A DNA stretch of 64,000 bases from Planctomycetaceae bacterium (GTDB taxonomy: Bacteria > Planctomycetota > Planctomycetia > Pirellulales > Pirellulaceae), in the NCBI GenBank assembly GCA_024642205.1, contig JAHEBQ010000027.1, forward strand, positions 1 through 64,000, in the 5' to 3' direction. The first letter of the stretch is position 1; each line of letters opens with the position of its first letter. Of this stretch, positions 45,393-53,995 are shown piece by piece. The notes beneath the pieces were generated by a model, which saw only the letters and a list, made by a program, of their open reading frames with translations, was not told the DNA's origin and searched no databases. A program made the translations under genes and the position numbers.

Positions 45393-45986
45393 TTATTCGA
45401 CTTGCCAGGTTTTACCGATTCCGCGAATTCGAAATGCCATCACAATCAACGAGATACCATTGATGATTGCAAATGCGCCCAGGACTCGAATCATCAATAT
45501 TCCAAAGCTCAATGGCGCGACAAACAGTATCAAGCCAAACAGGATCATCAGCGCGCCGCTCAGAATCATCCAGCCCTCTCCTTCGATTTGCTTGCGATCC
45601 TGAATGGCAACCACAATTTCCAGCACACCGGCGAGGACGGCAAAAAACGCAATGACGAACAGGATTGTGGTCGCCGTGATCCCGGCAACGAGTGCCGAAT
45701 GACCAAATACCAACAAGCCGGCAAGGATCATCAAAGCCCCGCGTATGCCGGTCCAGAGCCGCGACGAGGTCTTTCCCAGTACCGCTGCAATGATCGAGAC
45801 AATGCCTTCTGCGACGACCCAGATACCGATCACCTTGGTCAGGACATCTACGGTCATTCCCGGATTAAACAGGGCGTAGAGGCCCAGAATAATCAACATG
45901 ATGCCTCGCATGAGTGGCAACCACCACAATTGGCTGATGGCAAACAATACAGATTTCCGTTCAGCGATGAACTCTTGGTCCGACAT
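45393..45986 (-). CDS. HdeD/DUF308 family membrane protein
   Basis: From the ATG at 45986 (AAGGA ribosome site) the protein has 197 residues and six hydrophobic segments. The repeated pattern of the DUF308 fold is visible: WWLPLMRGIMLIILGLYALF, RLWTGIRGALMILAGLLVF and GWMILSGALMILFGLILFVA. HdeD in E. coli is linked to acid resistance at high density; most homologues have no known activity. The setting beside an MscS channel suggests envelope stress. It is probably transcribed on its own or with MscS. Confidence 0.88.
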   Translation of the reverse strand: MSDQEFIAERKSVLFAISQLWWLPLMRGIMLIILGLYALFNPGMTVDVLTKVIGIWVVAEGIVSIIAAVLGKTSSRLWTGIRGALMILAGLLVFGHSALVAGITATTILFVIAFFAVLAGVLEIVVAIQDRKQIEGEGWMILSGALMILFGLILFVAPLSFGILMIRVLGAFAIINGISLIVMAFRIRGIGKTWQVE

Positions 45987-46574
45987 GACAATGGTTCCTT
46001 CTGATTCTGGAATGGCGTTCATTGAATGGAATGAAGTTGGGATTCACCCGTTCAATGGTCTTGCAGGATTCGGTTTCATGATAATGAATTCGGTTTTCTC
46101 GCTCAAACCGGATTCCGAGAATTCCATGATTCTGCACGTTTTCCCAATCCGATTTCCCAGGTGAACAGGTGTCGACCGAATGTCCTCCGGGTAGACTCCG
46201 GAAAGCAGGGCTCTGAAACTGCTTTGACATTTCATTTCGATTGGATCGTCGTTGGATTGGTCGCCGTTTTCGGGAAGTTACACACGGATCAGACCATCCA
46301 TCGCGTTTGGACGCGTGTGACATTTCGCTCTACGGAACAGCGCTATTTCGGAAAAGCGAACCGTCACATACGTGCAGTGCCGGACTCCCATGGTTGGCAG
46401 CAGCGGGACACGGGTGCAACTCCACAAACGCACCGAAATCGGGGTCTTGTCGACGGTTGCATCAACGGAATTGGTACCCCACGATTTGAATCAAACCCGC
46501 AAATCGGGAACGCGAACCGGAGCCCCATCACCGCAGAAATGCACAGGGTCCGAGAATGGCTGTTCGCTCACCGG
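45987..46574. other. Intergenic region without recognisable gene
   Basis: This 588-bp region lies between the exporter ATPase stop and the HdeD-like start. A plus-strand frame (46161-46610) is open for 149 codons but has no domain or ribosome site and runs into the antisense of the ATPase. No RNA gene or clear terminator was seen. Confidence 0.4.
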
Positions 46575-47681
46575 CTAAACACGCTCAAACACCGCCTTGC
46601 GCAATTCTGATGTAAACGAATCGCTGGCATCCAGAACTTGCCGGAACTTATCGTAGTCCAGTACGTAACACGTCGTCGGTTCGGATGCAATCACCGTCGC
46701 GTTTCGCCGCTGTCCCTTGAGAAGTGCAACCTCACCAAAGTACTCACCGGTTCCAAGCTGGTTGATCGTTTCGGGTCTGCCCTCGCGGATCCTGGTGATC
46801 TCGACGCGACCCTGAGCGATCATGAAAAACTCGCGCCCTTCGTCACCCTGCGTCACGATCTTTTCCCCGGTCGAATACTCTCGTGTTTCCATGTTGCTTG
46901 CCAGATCGGTAAGCGTTCGAGGAGTAAGATCAGAAAACAGACTTGTCTTGCGAAGGAACGAGCAGATGTTTTCGGTTTGTCGCAGCACGGAATCGTTCTT
47001 GATGATGCCGCCAACCATATTGATGATTCGATCCGCCACGTCAAGAATCCGGTTATCATGAGTGACCATTACGATTGTACAACCGTCACGGTCAGCCATT
47101 TCGCGAAACAACGATACCACATCCCGCCCGGATTGTTCATCGAGTGCCGCGGTCGGTTCGTCGGCCAGGACGATTCGCGGACCATGGATCAGGCCCCGCG
47201 CGATCGCCACGCGTTGCTTTTGGCCGCCGGACAAAAATCGGGGTTTCGCGTATATTCGATCGGCCAATCCCAGACGCGACAACAGATGTTCGATTTTCGG
47301 TCTTGATTCGGCACGAGGCATACCGATCAAATCCGTTGCCATGCGAACGTTTTGGAACGCCGACATTGACTCAAACAAATTGTGGGCCTGGAAAATGAAT
47401 CCAATATTCTTGCGAACATTGATTGCTGCCGGTTGCGATATTTCACGCAACTCTTCGCCCAGTACTTTCAGGCTTCCATCCTGAACCGTTCGAAGCGATC
47501 CGATCAACGTCAGCAACGTCGTTTTTCCCGAACCGGAAGGGCCGGTGAGAAAAACGACTTCGCCACAACAGATTTCCAGACTGTTATCAAATAGGGTCTG
47601 GCTTCTGGTCTCACCGGATCCGTACCAATGATTGAGGTGGCAAACCTGGATCACAGATTCATGTTCTGAAGTATTCAGCAT
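46575..47681 (-). CDS. DevA-like ABC ATPase fused to a cyclic-nucleotide-binding domain
   Basis: From the ATG at 47681 the protein has 368 residues. The ATPase domain (~10-225) has Walker A LTGPSGSGKTTLLTLIG, signature RFLSGGQKQRVAIARGL, Walker B IVLADEPTAALD and a switch His in MVTHDNR, as in DevA/LolD-type exporters. The last ~125 residues are a cNMP-binding fold: LASNMETREYSTGEKIVTQG, DEGREFFMIAQGRVEITR and the phosphate-binding cassette GTGEYFGEVALLKGQRRNATV. The fusion implies that a cyclic nucleotide or similar ligand regulates or tethers the ATPase. It ends the exporter operon, 20 nt after the second permease. Confidence 0.93.
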   Translation of the reverse strand: MLNTSEHESVIQVCHLNHWYGSGETRSQTLFDNSLEICCGEVVFLTGPSGSGKTTLLTLIGSLRTVQDGSLKVLGEELREISQPAAINVRKNIGFIFQAHNLFESMSAFQNVRMATDLIGMPRAESRPKIEHLLSRLGLADRIYAKPRFLSGGQKQRVAIARGLIHGPRIVLADEPTAALDEQSGRDVVSLFREMADRDGCTIVMVTHDNRILDVADRIINMVGGIIKNDSVLRQTENICSFLRKTSLFSDLTPRTLTDLASNMETREYSTGEKIVTQGDEGREFFMIAQGRVEITRIREGRPETINQLGTGEYFGEVALLKGQRRNATVIASEPTTCYVLDYDKFRQVLDASDSFTSELRKAVFERV

Positions 47682-47701
47682 GGTTAAACTCGCTCCATGT
47701 T

Positions 47702-48880
47702 CTAAAACAGGCTTGCTGGATCCGCTGCCAATAGTTTTCGCAGCGCAACGATTCCGGAAAAGACACACATCAGAACCGTCAAACCCAAAACCAGCATCGT
47801 TCGCTCGAAATTGAGAAACAGAAACAGTCCGGTTCCATAGTTGGTTACATGAAATGCAATCATGGCGATCAGGAAGCCGGGAAGAAAAGAAACCAGGGAC
47901 AGCAACAAAGCCTCAACAATCACCGTTGAGGCAAAAAACCACGGGGAGTAGCCCATCGCTTTGAGCGTTGAAAACTCGCTCAAATGGTCGGCAATATCTG
48001 TGGCCAGGACCTGATAACAGATACTCATTCCGACGATGAAACCAATCAGGGTGCCGACCCAGAAGACCAGGCCAATCGGCGTGTTGCTGCTCCAAAAATC
48101 CCGATCCGACTGTAAAAACGCTTCCCTCGTCTGCACGGTCACGTGCGGTCCCAGCAGCTTTCGAAGTCGCGAAATGACCAACGGGGCAGGGCAGCCTTCA
48201 TCGCAATCGATGACACCATAGTCGACAAAACCAAGTGGATCGCCGTTGCCACGCATCGGAAAATAGTCAGCAAAATTCCGGGGCGTCATGACGAGGTTAC
48301 CGTCATTGGAAAAGTCAATGCCATTTTCAAACAGCCCGACCAGTCGGACGTGCCGGCCCGCAAGCTCGTAATGCTGATGATCGGTGAGATCGGCAAGTCG
48401 GCGAGGGAACCCGAAACAGGCCTTGCTCTTCCGGTCGGCAGCGGCTGTTCCGTTTTCGGCGAGTTGGACCGCAACGCCGGACAATCCGAAGTTGGCAAAA
48501 ACCTCGCTAACCGGGTCGAACGCCAACACCCGCACGCGCCGAGAAAAGTGGCCGGAACTGCGAATTTCTGACACGCTGTTTTCAAGGTACAGTGGATCGG
48601 CGGACCGAACTCCCGCACATGATCGTGCCGCAATGACGTTGCTGAGCGGAAGCAACTGGCGCGACGAGAACATGTACCGGGATGCTGAGCGAATCACAAT
48701 ATCCGCAGTGATCTTTGTCTGCATGACGCGGACGTTGCTGTCAAACAGGGCATTGCGAAACCCCGTCTCCATGAACATCAACACCACTGCAAAGGCAATC
48801 CCGGCACACCGGACCCACAGACGCTGCCAATCATCGGTGGCGTTTGACCAGGCAAGTTGGATAGCAGAACGCAGGTTCAC
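47702..48880 (-). CDS. DevC-like ABC exporter permease (second copy)
   Basis: This 392-residue FtsX-type permease has an N-terminal helix (~20-40), a large periplasmic domain (~45-260) and three C-terminal helices (~275-300, ~320-345, ~365-385). The characteristic DevC segment TDIADHLSEFSTLKAMGYSP follows the second helix. It ends in AADPASLF, as the other permease ends in ADPADLF. It is a divergent paralogue of the preceding gene (48884), separated by 3 nt, so the exporter may use a heterodimeric channel. Confidence 0.88.
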   Translation of the reverse strand: MNLRSAIQLAWSNATDDWQRLWVRCAGIAFAVVLMFMETGFRNALFDSNVRVMQTKITADIVIRSASRYMFSSRQLLPLSNVIAARSCAGVRSADPLYLENSVSEIRSSGHFSRRVRVLAFDPVSEVFANFGLSGVAVQLAENGTAAADRKSKACFGFPRRLADLTDHQHYELAGRHVRLVGLFENGIDFSNDGNLVMTPRNFADYFPMRGNGDPLGFVDYGVIDCDEGCPAPLVISRLRKLLGPHVTVQTREAFLQSDRDFWSSNTPIGLVFWVGTLIGFIVGMSICYQVLATDIADHLSEFSTLKAMGYSPWFFASTVIVEALLLSLVSFLPGFLIAMIAFHVTNYGTGLFLFLNFERTMLVLGLTVLMCVFSGIVALRKLLAADPASLF

Positions 48881-48883
48881 AAG

Positions 48884-50077
48884 TCAAAACAGATCCGCCG
48901 GATCCGCCCTTCGTAATTTTTGCATTGCAATCACCGCCGAAAGGCAACACATCAACATGCTCGAAATGAAAACAACCAATTGGCGACCTGCGGTCATTGT
49001 GATTGGCAGGTTGGCCGCCTCGCCGACAATTCTGTACAGAAACAACGAGACGACAAATGAAACAAGGTAACTGACCATTCCTAAAATAAAAGCCTGTTCC
49101 AACACGACGCGGTTGAGAAATCCATTTGTGTAACCCATCGCTTTAAGCGTTGCATATTCGCCTATCTGTCTGCTGATGTCGGTCGACAAAATGATGTAGA
49201 CAATAATCGCACCCACGATGAAGGACATCAGTACGCCAGCCAGAAAGATAAAACCCACCGGCGTGTTGGACAGCCAGTGAATCCTCTCGCGACCGATAGC
49301 TTCCGCTCTGGTGAGGATTTCCACCGGCGGAGCCGAAATACCCGGGTCGAACCCCAAAGACCGGTTGATGGCGTCCCGGGCCTGCGTTGGATCGAGAGCG
49401 GATTCGCCCCTCAATTGGATTAATCCCAAGGCAACACGACCGGTACCGTAGTTGGGGAAAATACGTTCATACCCCGCTTCGTTGATAATCGCGGCGCCGT
49501 TGGCTGCCAGGCCCGTTCCCATCTTGAACAACCCCGCAATTTCACATTCTGCCTGGTTGAGTTCGATTCGCAGCCCGATATCCCGTTGCGAAAAACGTCT
49601 GGAATTGTCGAACCCCAGAAAGTCCGGGCGCGACTTTTCGTCAACCAAAATGGACCGGTCGTCCGTCAACAGTCTCAAATCCGGCAATGCAACTTTCGAA
49701 CTGATCGACGAAAATGTCAGACCGTTGGTGTCGACTCCCATGATGATCATTCCTCGCTGAACCGAATGTTCAGCATAACTCCACCTTCCCAGGCTGATGT
49801 GAAATGGCTTGACGGCCTCCACGCCGATAACATTCTCGATCCGGCTCAGATACGTCCTCGAAACCTCTTTGGGATCGCAAAAGTGGTAGTAGTCCGGCGA
49901 GCGGACAACAAGGTCAAACTTCAGGTTGTCATAAAAAAGCACCGCCGTATCCAGGACGGCACCGAGAAACCCCAATTGCATGAAAATCAGGATGATCGCA
50001 AAGCAGATACCCGCAATCGAAAGAACGGTTTGCCGTCCACCACTCAGCAAGCTCGAAATGGAAACGGTTGTGTACAT
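48884..50077 (-). CDS. DevC-like ABC exporter permease (first copy)
   Basis: From the ATG at 50077 (GGAG 11 nt upstream) the protein has 397 residues, close to its paralogue. The order is an N-terminal helix, a periplasmic domain of ~220 residues and three C-terminal helices. The family motif TDISRQIGEYATLKAMGYTN precedes the last pair of helices. An in-frame TTG at 50215 would add 46 residues that include a signal-like stretch, but without a good ribosome site. Together with the fusion protein upstream and ATPase downstream it forms a DevBCA-type pump that works with an outer-membrane channel. Confidence 0.88.
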   Translation of the reverse strand: MYTTVSISSLLSGGRQTVLSIAGICFAIILIFMQLGFLGAVLDTAVLFYDNLKFDLVVRSPDYYHFCDPKEVSRTYLSRIENVIGVEAVKPFHISLGRWSYAEHSVQRGMIIMGVDTNGLTFSSISSKVALPDLRLLTDDRSILVDEKSRPDFLGFDNSRRFSQRDIGLRIELNQAECEIAGLFKMGTGLAANGAAIINEAGYERIFPNYGTGRVALGLIQLRGESALDPTQARDAINRSLGFDPGISAPPVEILTRAEAIGRERIHWLSNTPVGFIFLAGVLMSFIVGAIIVYIILSTDISRQIGEYATLKAMGYTNGFLNRVVLEQAFILGMVSYLVSFVVSLFLYRIVGEAANLPITMTAGRQLVVFISSMLMCCLSAVIAMQKLRRADPADLF

Positions 50078-50249
50078 GAATTTCGTATCTCCAGCTTCCC
50101 AAACGGGACCGTGCAAAGTCTCGCCAGGCATTTTCGCCCAGGCCGAATTTGTTGACGTTGGATCGCCCAGTCCCACACCAACCGAAAGCAGAAACGCGAG
50201 AACCGCGCCGATCAAGGACTCTGGCTTTCACATTTGGAATTCACTCCCG

Positions 50250-51464
50250 TCAATCCAATCCGGGCGGTCGCCGATCGTCCATCAAGAGTGCACCCGGTTC
50301 GACCTCGATCTCGACGTCAACTTGCAAGTTCACAAACCTCGCGGCGGTTTCCGAATCATCCAGTTTGACCGTAATAACTCCAGTCCGCTGATCGACTTTC
50401 GCAAACGGGTTGGGGGGCATTAGTGATACCGGTCCGATCATGACTCCTTTCGCAATAACTGTACCGAGCAATGGTGCGTCCAGGGCATTGCCGGTAATCC
50501 TGGCTCTCAGGTTCTTGTGTTTCTGCAGGTCGATCATGCCCAGGAATGAATCGACCACTTCCACTTCGCAATTCATTTGTGACAGGTCCGCAAGCACCAT
50601 GATTGGTTGATTCGTAACCGAGTCCCCTTCATGTACGATCACATCGAGTATGGTTCCATGCTGGATCGGAGAACGAATCTGCGTCAGATCGCAGGCCTGT
50701 TGGGCGAGAGTGACTGCGGCGTCAAGTGATTGCACTGGCGTTGCATCGTCGGCATTTTCAATGGAAAACTCTACCGTGTTCAAATTGTTTTGAGCGACTT
50801 CCTTCGCGCGAACGGCACTCCTCTTTGCCATTTCACCTTCGGTTTCCGCCTGCTCAATCTGGAAGCGCAACTGTTCGACCAGCAACTCCTGCCTTTCGAT
50901 ATCCGTCTGATTGACAAGCGATGTTGTCGCCGGATTCGACTTGAGTTTCTGCAGCCGCTGAAACAACGCCTGCGCAACGTTGAGTTGGCGTTGGAGCAAG
51001 CGGATCGCGTTGGCCTGTTCGGCAATTTTCTTGTCGCTTGCGTTCGCTTCTTCCAGCGCCAATTGAGCCGACTTGAGCCGGAAGGCCGCTTGTTGTTTTT
51101 CATATTGGGCGTTTTTCAGCGCGTCAACGCGGCGAGCCTTGGCCAGTTTCAGGTCGCTTTCGCGAAGGACTCGACTGTGAAGCGTCACCAGGATTTCTCC
51201 CAGTCCGACTTCGTCACCACTTTGTTTGTCGACGATCTTGTCAACACGCTCGCCCGGTGCGGCAACAATGTTGATCAAACCGGACGCAGGAATCAACTTG
51301 CCCTGGCCGCGAATCGTCGAAGGCCTGACAGGAGACAGGCTCTCGGACACCTCGGCGGTCCTGGAACTTGGGCGGGCAAATCGTGGAAGCCCTGAACGGG
51401 CCCCAAGAATCCAGGCACTTCCAATCGCTGCCAGGATCAAGCCAATCATCAAGAATTTGCGCAT
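50250..51464 (-). CDS. HlyD/DevB-like membrane fusion protein
   Basis: This 404-residue periplasmic adaptor has an N-terminal anchor (~5-22), a lipoyl half (GQGKLIPASGLINIVAAPGE; GDEVGLGEILVTLHSRV), a long coiled-coil hairpin (~105-220, LKLAKARRVDALKNAQYEKQ and LFQRLQKLKSNP) and the second lipoyl half (TQIRSPIQHGTILDVIVHEG). It links the inner-membrane permeases to an outer-membrane channel. The gene order channel, adaptor, permease, permease, ATPase on one strand indicates one export machine. Substrate unknown; DevBCA in cyanobacteria exports envelope glycolipids. Confidence 0.9.
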   Translation of the reverse strand: MRKFLMIGLILAAIGSAWILGARSGLPRFARPSSRTAEVSESLSPVRPSTIRGQGKLIPASGLINIVAAPGERVDKIVDKQSGDEVGLGEILVTLHSRVLRESDLKLAKARRVDALKNAQYEKQQAAFRLKSAQLALEEANASDKKIAEQANAIRLLQRQLNVAQALFQRLQKLKSNPATTSLVNQTDIERQELLVEQLRFQIEQAETEGEMAKRSAVRAKEVAQNNLNTVEFSIENADDATPVQSLDAAVTLAQQACDLTQIRSPIQHGTILDVIVHEGDSVTNQPIMVLADLSQMNCEVEVVDSFLGMIDLQKHKNLRARITGNALDAPLLGTVIAKGVMIGPVSLMPPNPFAKVDQRTGVITVKLDDSETAARFVNLQVDVEIEVEPGALLMDDRRPPGLD

Positions 51465-51544
51465 CTTCGAGTTTACAGTTGAACGTCAGGTTGCAGGACT
51501 TTCCCTGATTCTAGTCTCTCAGGGAATTCGCGTTGACCCGCGTG

Positions 51545-52831
51545 TCAATTCACGACGTTTTTCAGGCAAAACCCGCACTCTTCGGACAACGCACCCTGGG
51601 CCTGCAGGAGCTCGATGACTGCCGAGTCGTATTCGACGGCGGCCGACACGCGCTCCGATTTCGCCGTTTGCAGATCAAACCAGTTTCGATTCAGTTCGAG
51701 ATATACCCCCTGAACGTCGATTTCCACTTTGGACGATAGTTGTTCAGCCCTGGTCCTCATCCTGGCGACATTCTCATTGGCAATCGCAAGTTTCTCCAGT
51801 GAGCCCTGGATCTTGATCACCGCGACTTCGGCAGCATTTCTGGCCTGGCCTTTTCGCCCTTCCAGTAATCGAGCCAACTGATCGCGACGGGTGTTTGAGG
51901 TGTCTGGTTCCAAACTTGATTTCTCGATTACCTTGCGGATCAAGGTTCGCTTTCCAACTGGTTGAATTCGTTTCTGAAGACCCAATCGCGAATCTGACAG
52001 TCCAAGAAATTCAAGGACTGCTTCCGGATTGATTCCGATCGAAAGCGCGGATTCGATTGCCAAAATACCAGGACGGCTCGACTCGGCAATTTGAATTTCC
52101 TGTTGCATGTCGAGATCCAGGTCCGACGGTTTCAGGTCGTAAACCGGTCGCAGTAAAGCCTGGCCTTCCAAACCTATTAAACCGCTCAGCTCGCACGACA
52201 ACCGTTGCGACGCGGTATTCAACTTGGACTCCATCGCCTGCAACCGGGTCCGGCCGACGGCCAGTTCGTGCTCACCGTCGGTCGTGGAGAAACCCTGCGC
52301 GGCGGCCCCCTGGATCGTATCCGACAACTGATCCAAATGAGCCGCAGATTCACTGAGCAGTTCACGTTGCAGTTCGATTTCCACGAGCCGCAGAAACAAC
52401 CCGCCTGCAGCTCCCGCAGACTTATTCCGCTGCTCAAGCGCTTCGCCCTGCAAGAGCAAATCCAGGGCGAGCGGGTTGCAGTCGTCAACACGGCAGGCAA
52501 GTGCATGACGTTCGGCTTCGATGAGATCCGCCAACGCGGAATTCCTGGCAGCCGCACAAAGGACCTCATTGAGGTCAACGGATAACGCGTTCTCCGGCGT
52601 CAAGGGCTCAATCAGTGAACGGCGAACAGTCCTGTAATCGCCTATCGAATCAAAATCGGATTGAACACCTGCTCCAACCGGTTTTGGTACCGCCTGAAAA
52701 TCGTGACGCTGGGAAATGTAGGGAGCGCATCGGGTCGGCGTTCTGGAATGGCGCAGACTGCAACCGCAGAACATGGTCGTCAGGAAAACGACCAGCAACC
52801 AACCGAAGGAATTGCCAGAAATCCGAAGCAT
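51545..52831 (-). CDS. TolC-like outer-membrane efflux protein
   Basis: This 428-residue protein has a signal sequence ending in a cysteine cluster (TTMFCGC, ~19-24) that might be a non-standard lipobox. Long helical stretches follow, as in TolC family channels: AARNSALADLIEAERHALAC, ESKLNTASQRLSCELSGLIG, and a C-terminal helix ending in ALSEECGFCLKNVVN. Helical repeats of this kind surround the channel strands in TolC. It is shorter than many members, and the beta strands are hard to see by eye. As first gene of the exporter operon it should be the outer-membrane exit duct. Confidence 0.75.
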   Translation of the reverse strand: MLRISGNSFGWLLVVFLTTMFCGCSLRHSRTPTRCAPYISQRHDFQAVPKPVGAGVQSDFDSIGDYRTVRRSLIEPLTPENALSVDLNEVLCAAARNSALADLIEAERHALACRVDDCNPLALDLLLQGEALEQRNKSAGAAGGLFLRLVEIELQRELLSESAAHLDQLSDTIQGAAAQGFSTTDGEHELAVGRTRLQAMESKLNTASQRLSCELSGLIGLEGQALLRPVYDLKPSDLDLDMQQEIQIAESSRPGILAIESALSIGINPEAVLEFLGLSDSRLGLQKRIQPVGKRTLIRKVIEKSSLEPDTSNTRRDQLARLLEGRKGQARNAAEVAVIKIQGSLEKLAIANENVARMRTRAEQLSSKVEIDVQGVYLELNRNWFDLQTAKSERVSAAVEYDSAVIELLQAQGALSEECGFCLKNVVN

Positions 52832-53032
52832 AGAACAGGCCGGAGCAGACGCAGGACACGTTCGCTTTATCGTAATATGCCCTAGGATCGGATTAACGGT
52901 TGCAGGCCGAACAGGCGCTTTCGCTCAATCACCCTTTCTACAATCCGGATAACCGGTAAAGTCGACTGGAATTCCCCGGACTTCAATGCCAGAACGATGT
53001 CCCGACGGGCCAGCGACGTGTATTATGGGCAC

Positions 53033-53995
53033 ATGAATACCCAGATCGTGGCAGTTGATCATGCGGTCCCCATCAATGTTCAGACTGCCGAAAATCTATC
53101 GCCGTTGATCGGTCGAACCGCTGAATGGATTCGTGAGAATGCCGGAGTCGATCGCCGATACACCAGTCAGCTCAACGACGATCCGGCGAAATTGGTCGCC
53201 GGCATTGCCCGGCCGATCATTGACCAATGGGGCGTTCCGGACCTCGTCATCCACGCGGGAACCATGCCAAGACAATTGCTACCGGATACGTCGGTATTCG
53301 TGATGCGTGAACTTGGCCTGTCAGGTATTCCGGGTTTCACCGTCAATGCCGCATGCCTTTCCTTTCTGGTCGCCATGCGGACCGCGACGTCATTTATTGC
53401 AGATGGATCCCACCAACGCATTCTGATCTGTTCATCCGAGTTTGGGACTCACGCCAGAAACTTCAACCAGCCTGAATCAGCTGCCCTCATTGGTGATGGG
53501 GCTGCCGCGATGATGTTGTCAGCGACGGAAATGCAGGTCGGGATTCGTCATTACGCCATGGAATCCTGGCCAGAATCAGCCGAACTGGCCGAATTCCGCG
53601 GCGGCGGGTTCAAATTTCAGCCGACGAATCCTGGCACCACCGAAAGCGACAATCAGTTCCACATGGATGGAATCAAGCTGTTGCGGTTCATGGCTCCCAA
53701 GCTCACGCGGTTTCTTCGGCGTTTCCTGCACGACTGTCAGCTCGAATGGAAAGATATTGACCTGGTCGTACCGCATCAAACTTCCGGCTCTGGCATGAAA
53801 CTCTTGCACCGACTCGGAATTCCCAGTGACAAGATCGTCGACATCCTTTCTGACTACGGCAACTGCGCTGCCGCTTCGATGCCAATGGCCTTGTCCGTTG
53901 CCAGGCAGGAGGGGCGAATTCAAGTGGGTGACAATATCCTGCTGTTGGGAACCGCGTCTGGATTGTCGATCGGAGCCGCATTGGTTCGATGGTAG
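53033..53995 (+). CDS. 3-oxoacyl-ACP synthase III family ketosynthase (FabH/OleA-like)
   Basis: From the ATG at 53033 the protein has 320 residues. The thiolase-fold catalytic triad is intact: Cys108 (TVNAACLSFLV), His248 (VVPHQTSGSG) and Asn277 (SDYGNCAAAS). The segment LIGDGAAAMML is present, as in FabH. It should condense an acyl-CoA or acyl-ACP with a malonyl or second acyl unit. A standalone synthase III next to a reductase and ligase, not next to fatty acid genes, points to secondary metabolism; OleA is another relative. It starts the five-gene cluster and overlaps the next gene by 7 nt. Confidence 0.9.
   Translation: MNTQIVAVDHAVPINVQTAENLSPLIGRTAEWIRENAGVDRRYTSQLNDDPAKLVAGIARPIIDQWGVPDLVIHAGTMPRQLLPDTSVFVMRELGLSGIPGFTVNAACLSFLVAMRTATSFIADGSHQRILICSSEFGTHARNFNQPESAALIGDGAAAMMLSATEMQVGIRHYAMESWPESAELAEFRGGGFKFQPTNPGTTESDNQFHMDGIKLLRFMAPKLTRFLRRFLHDCQLEWKDIDLVVPHQTSGSGMKLLHRLGIPSDKIVDILSDYGNCAAASMPMALSVARQEGRIQVGDNILLLGTASGLSIGAALVRW

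Noticed and set aside
46161..46610. Plus-strand frame of 149 codons in the spacer before the HdeD-like gene
   Set aside because: It has no ribosome site or family, and its 3' end runs antisense into the ATPase gene.
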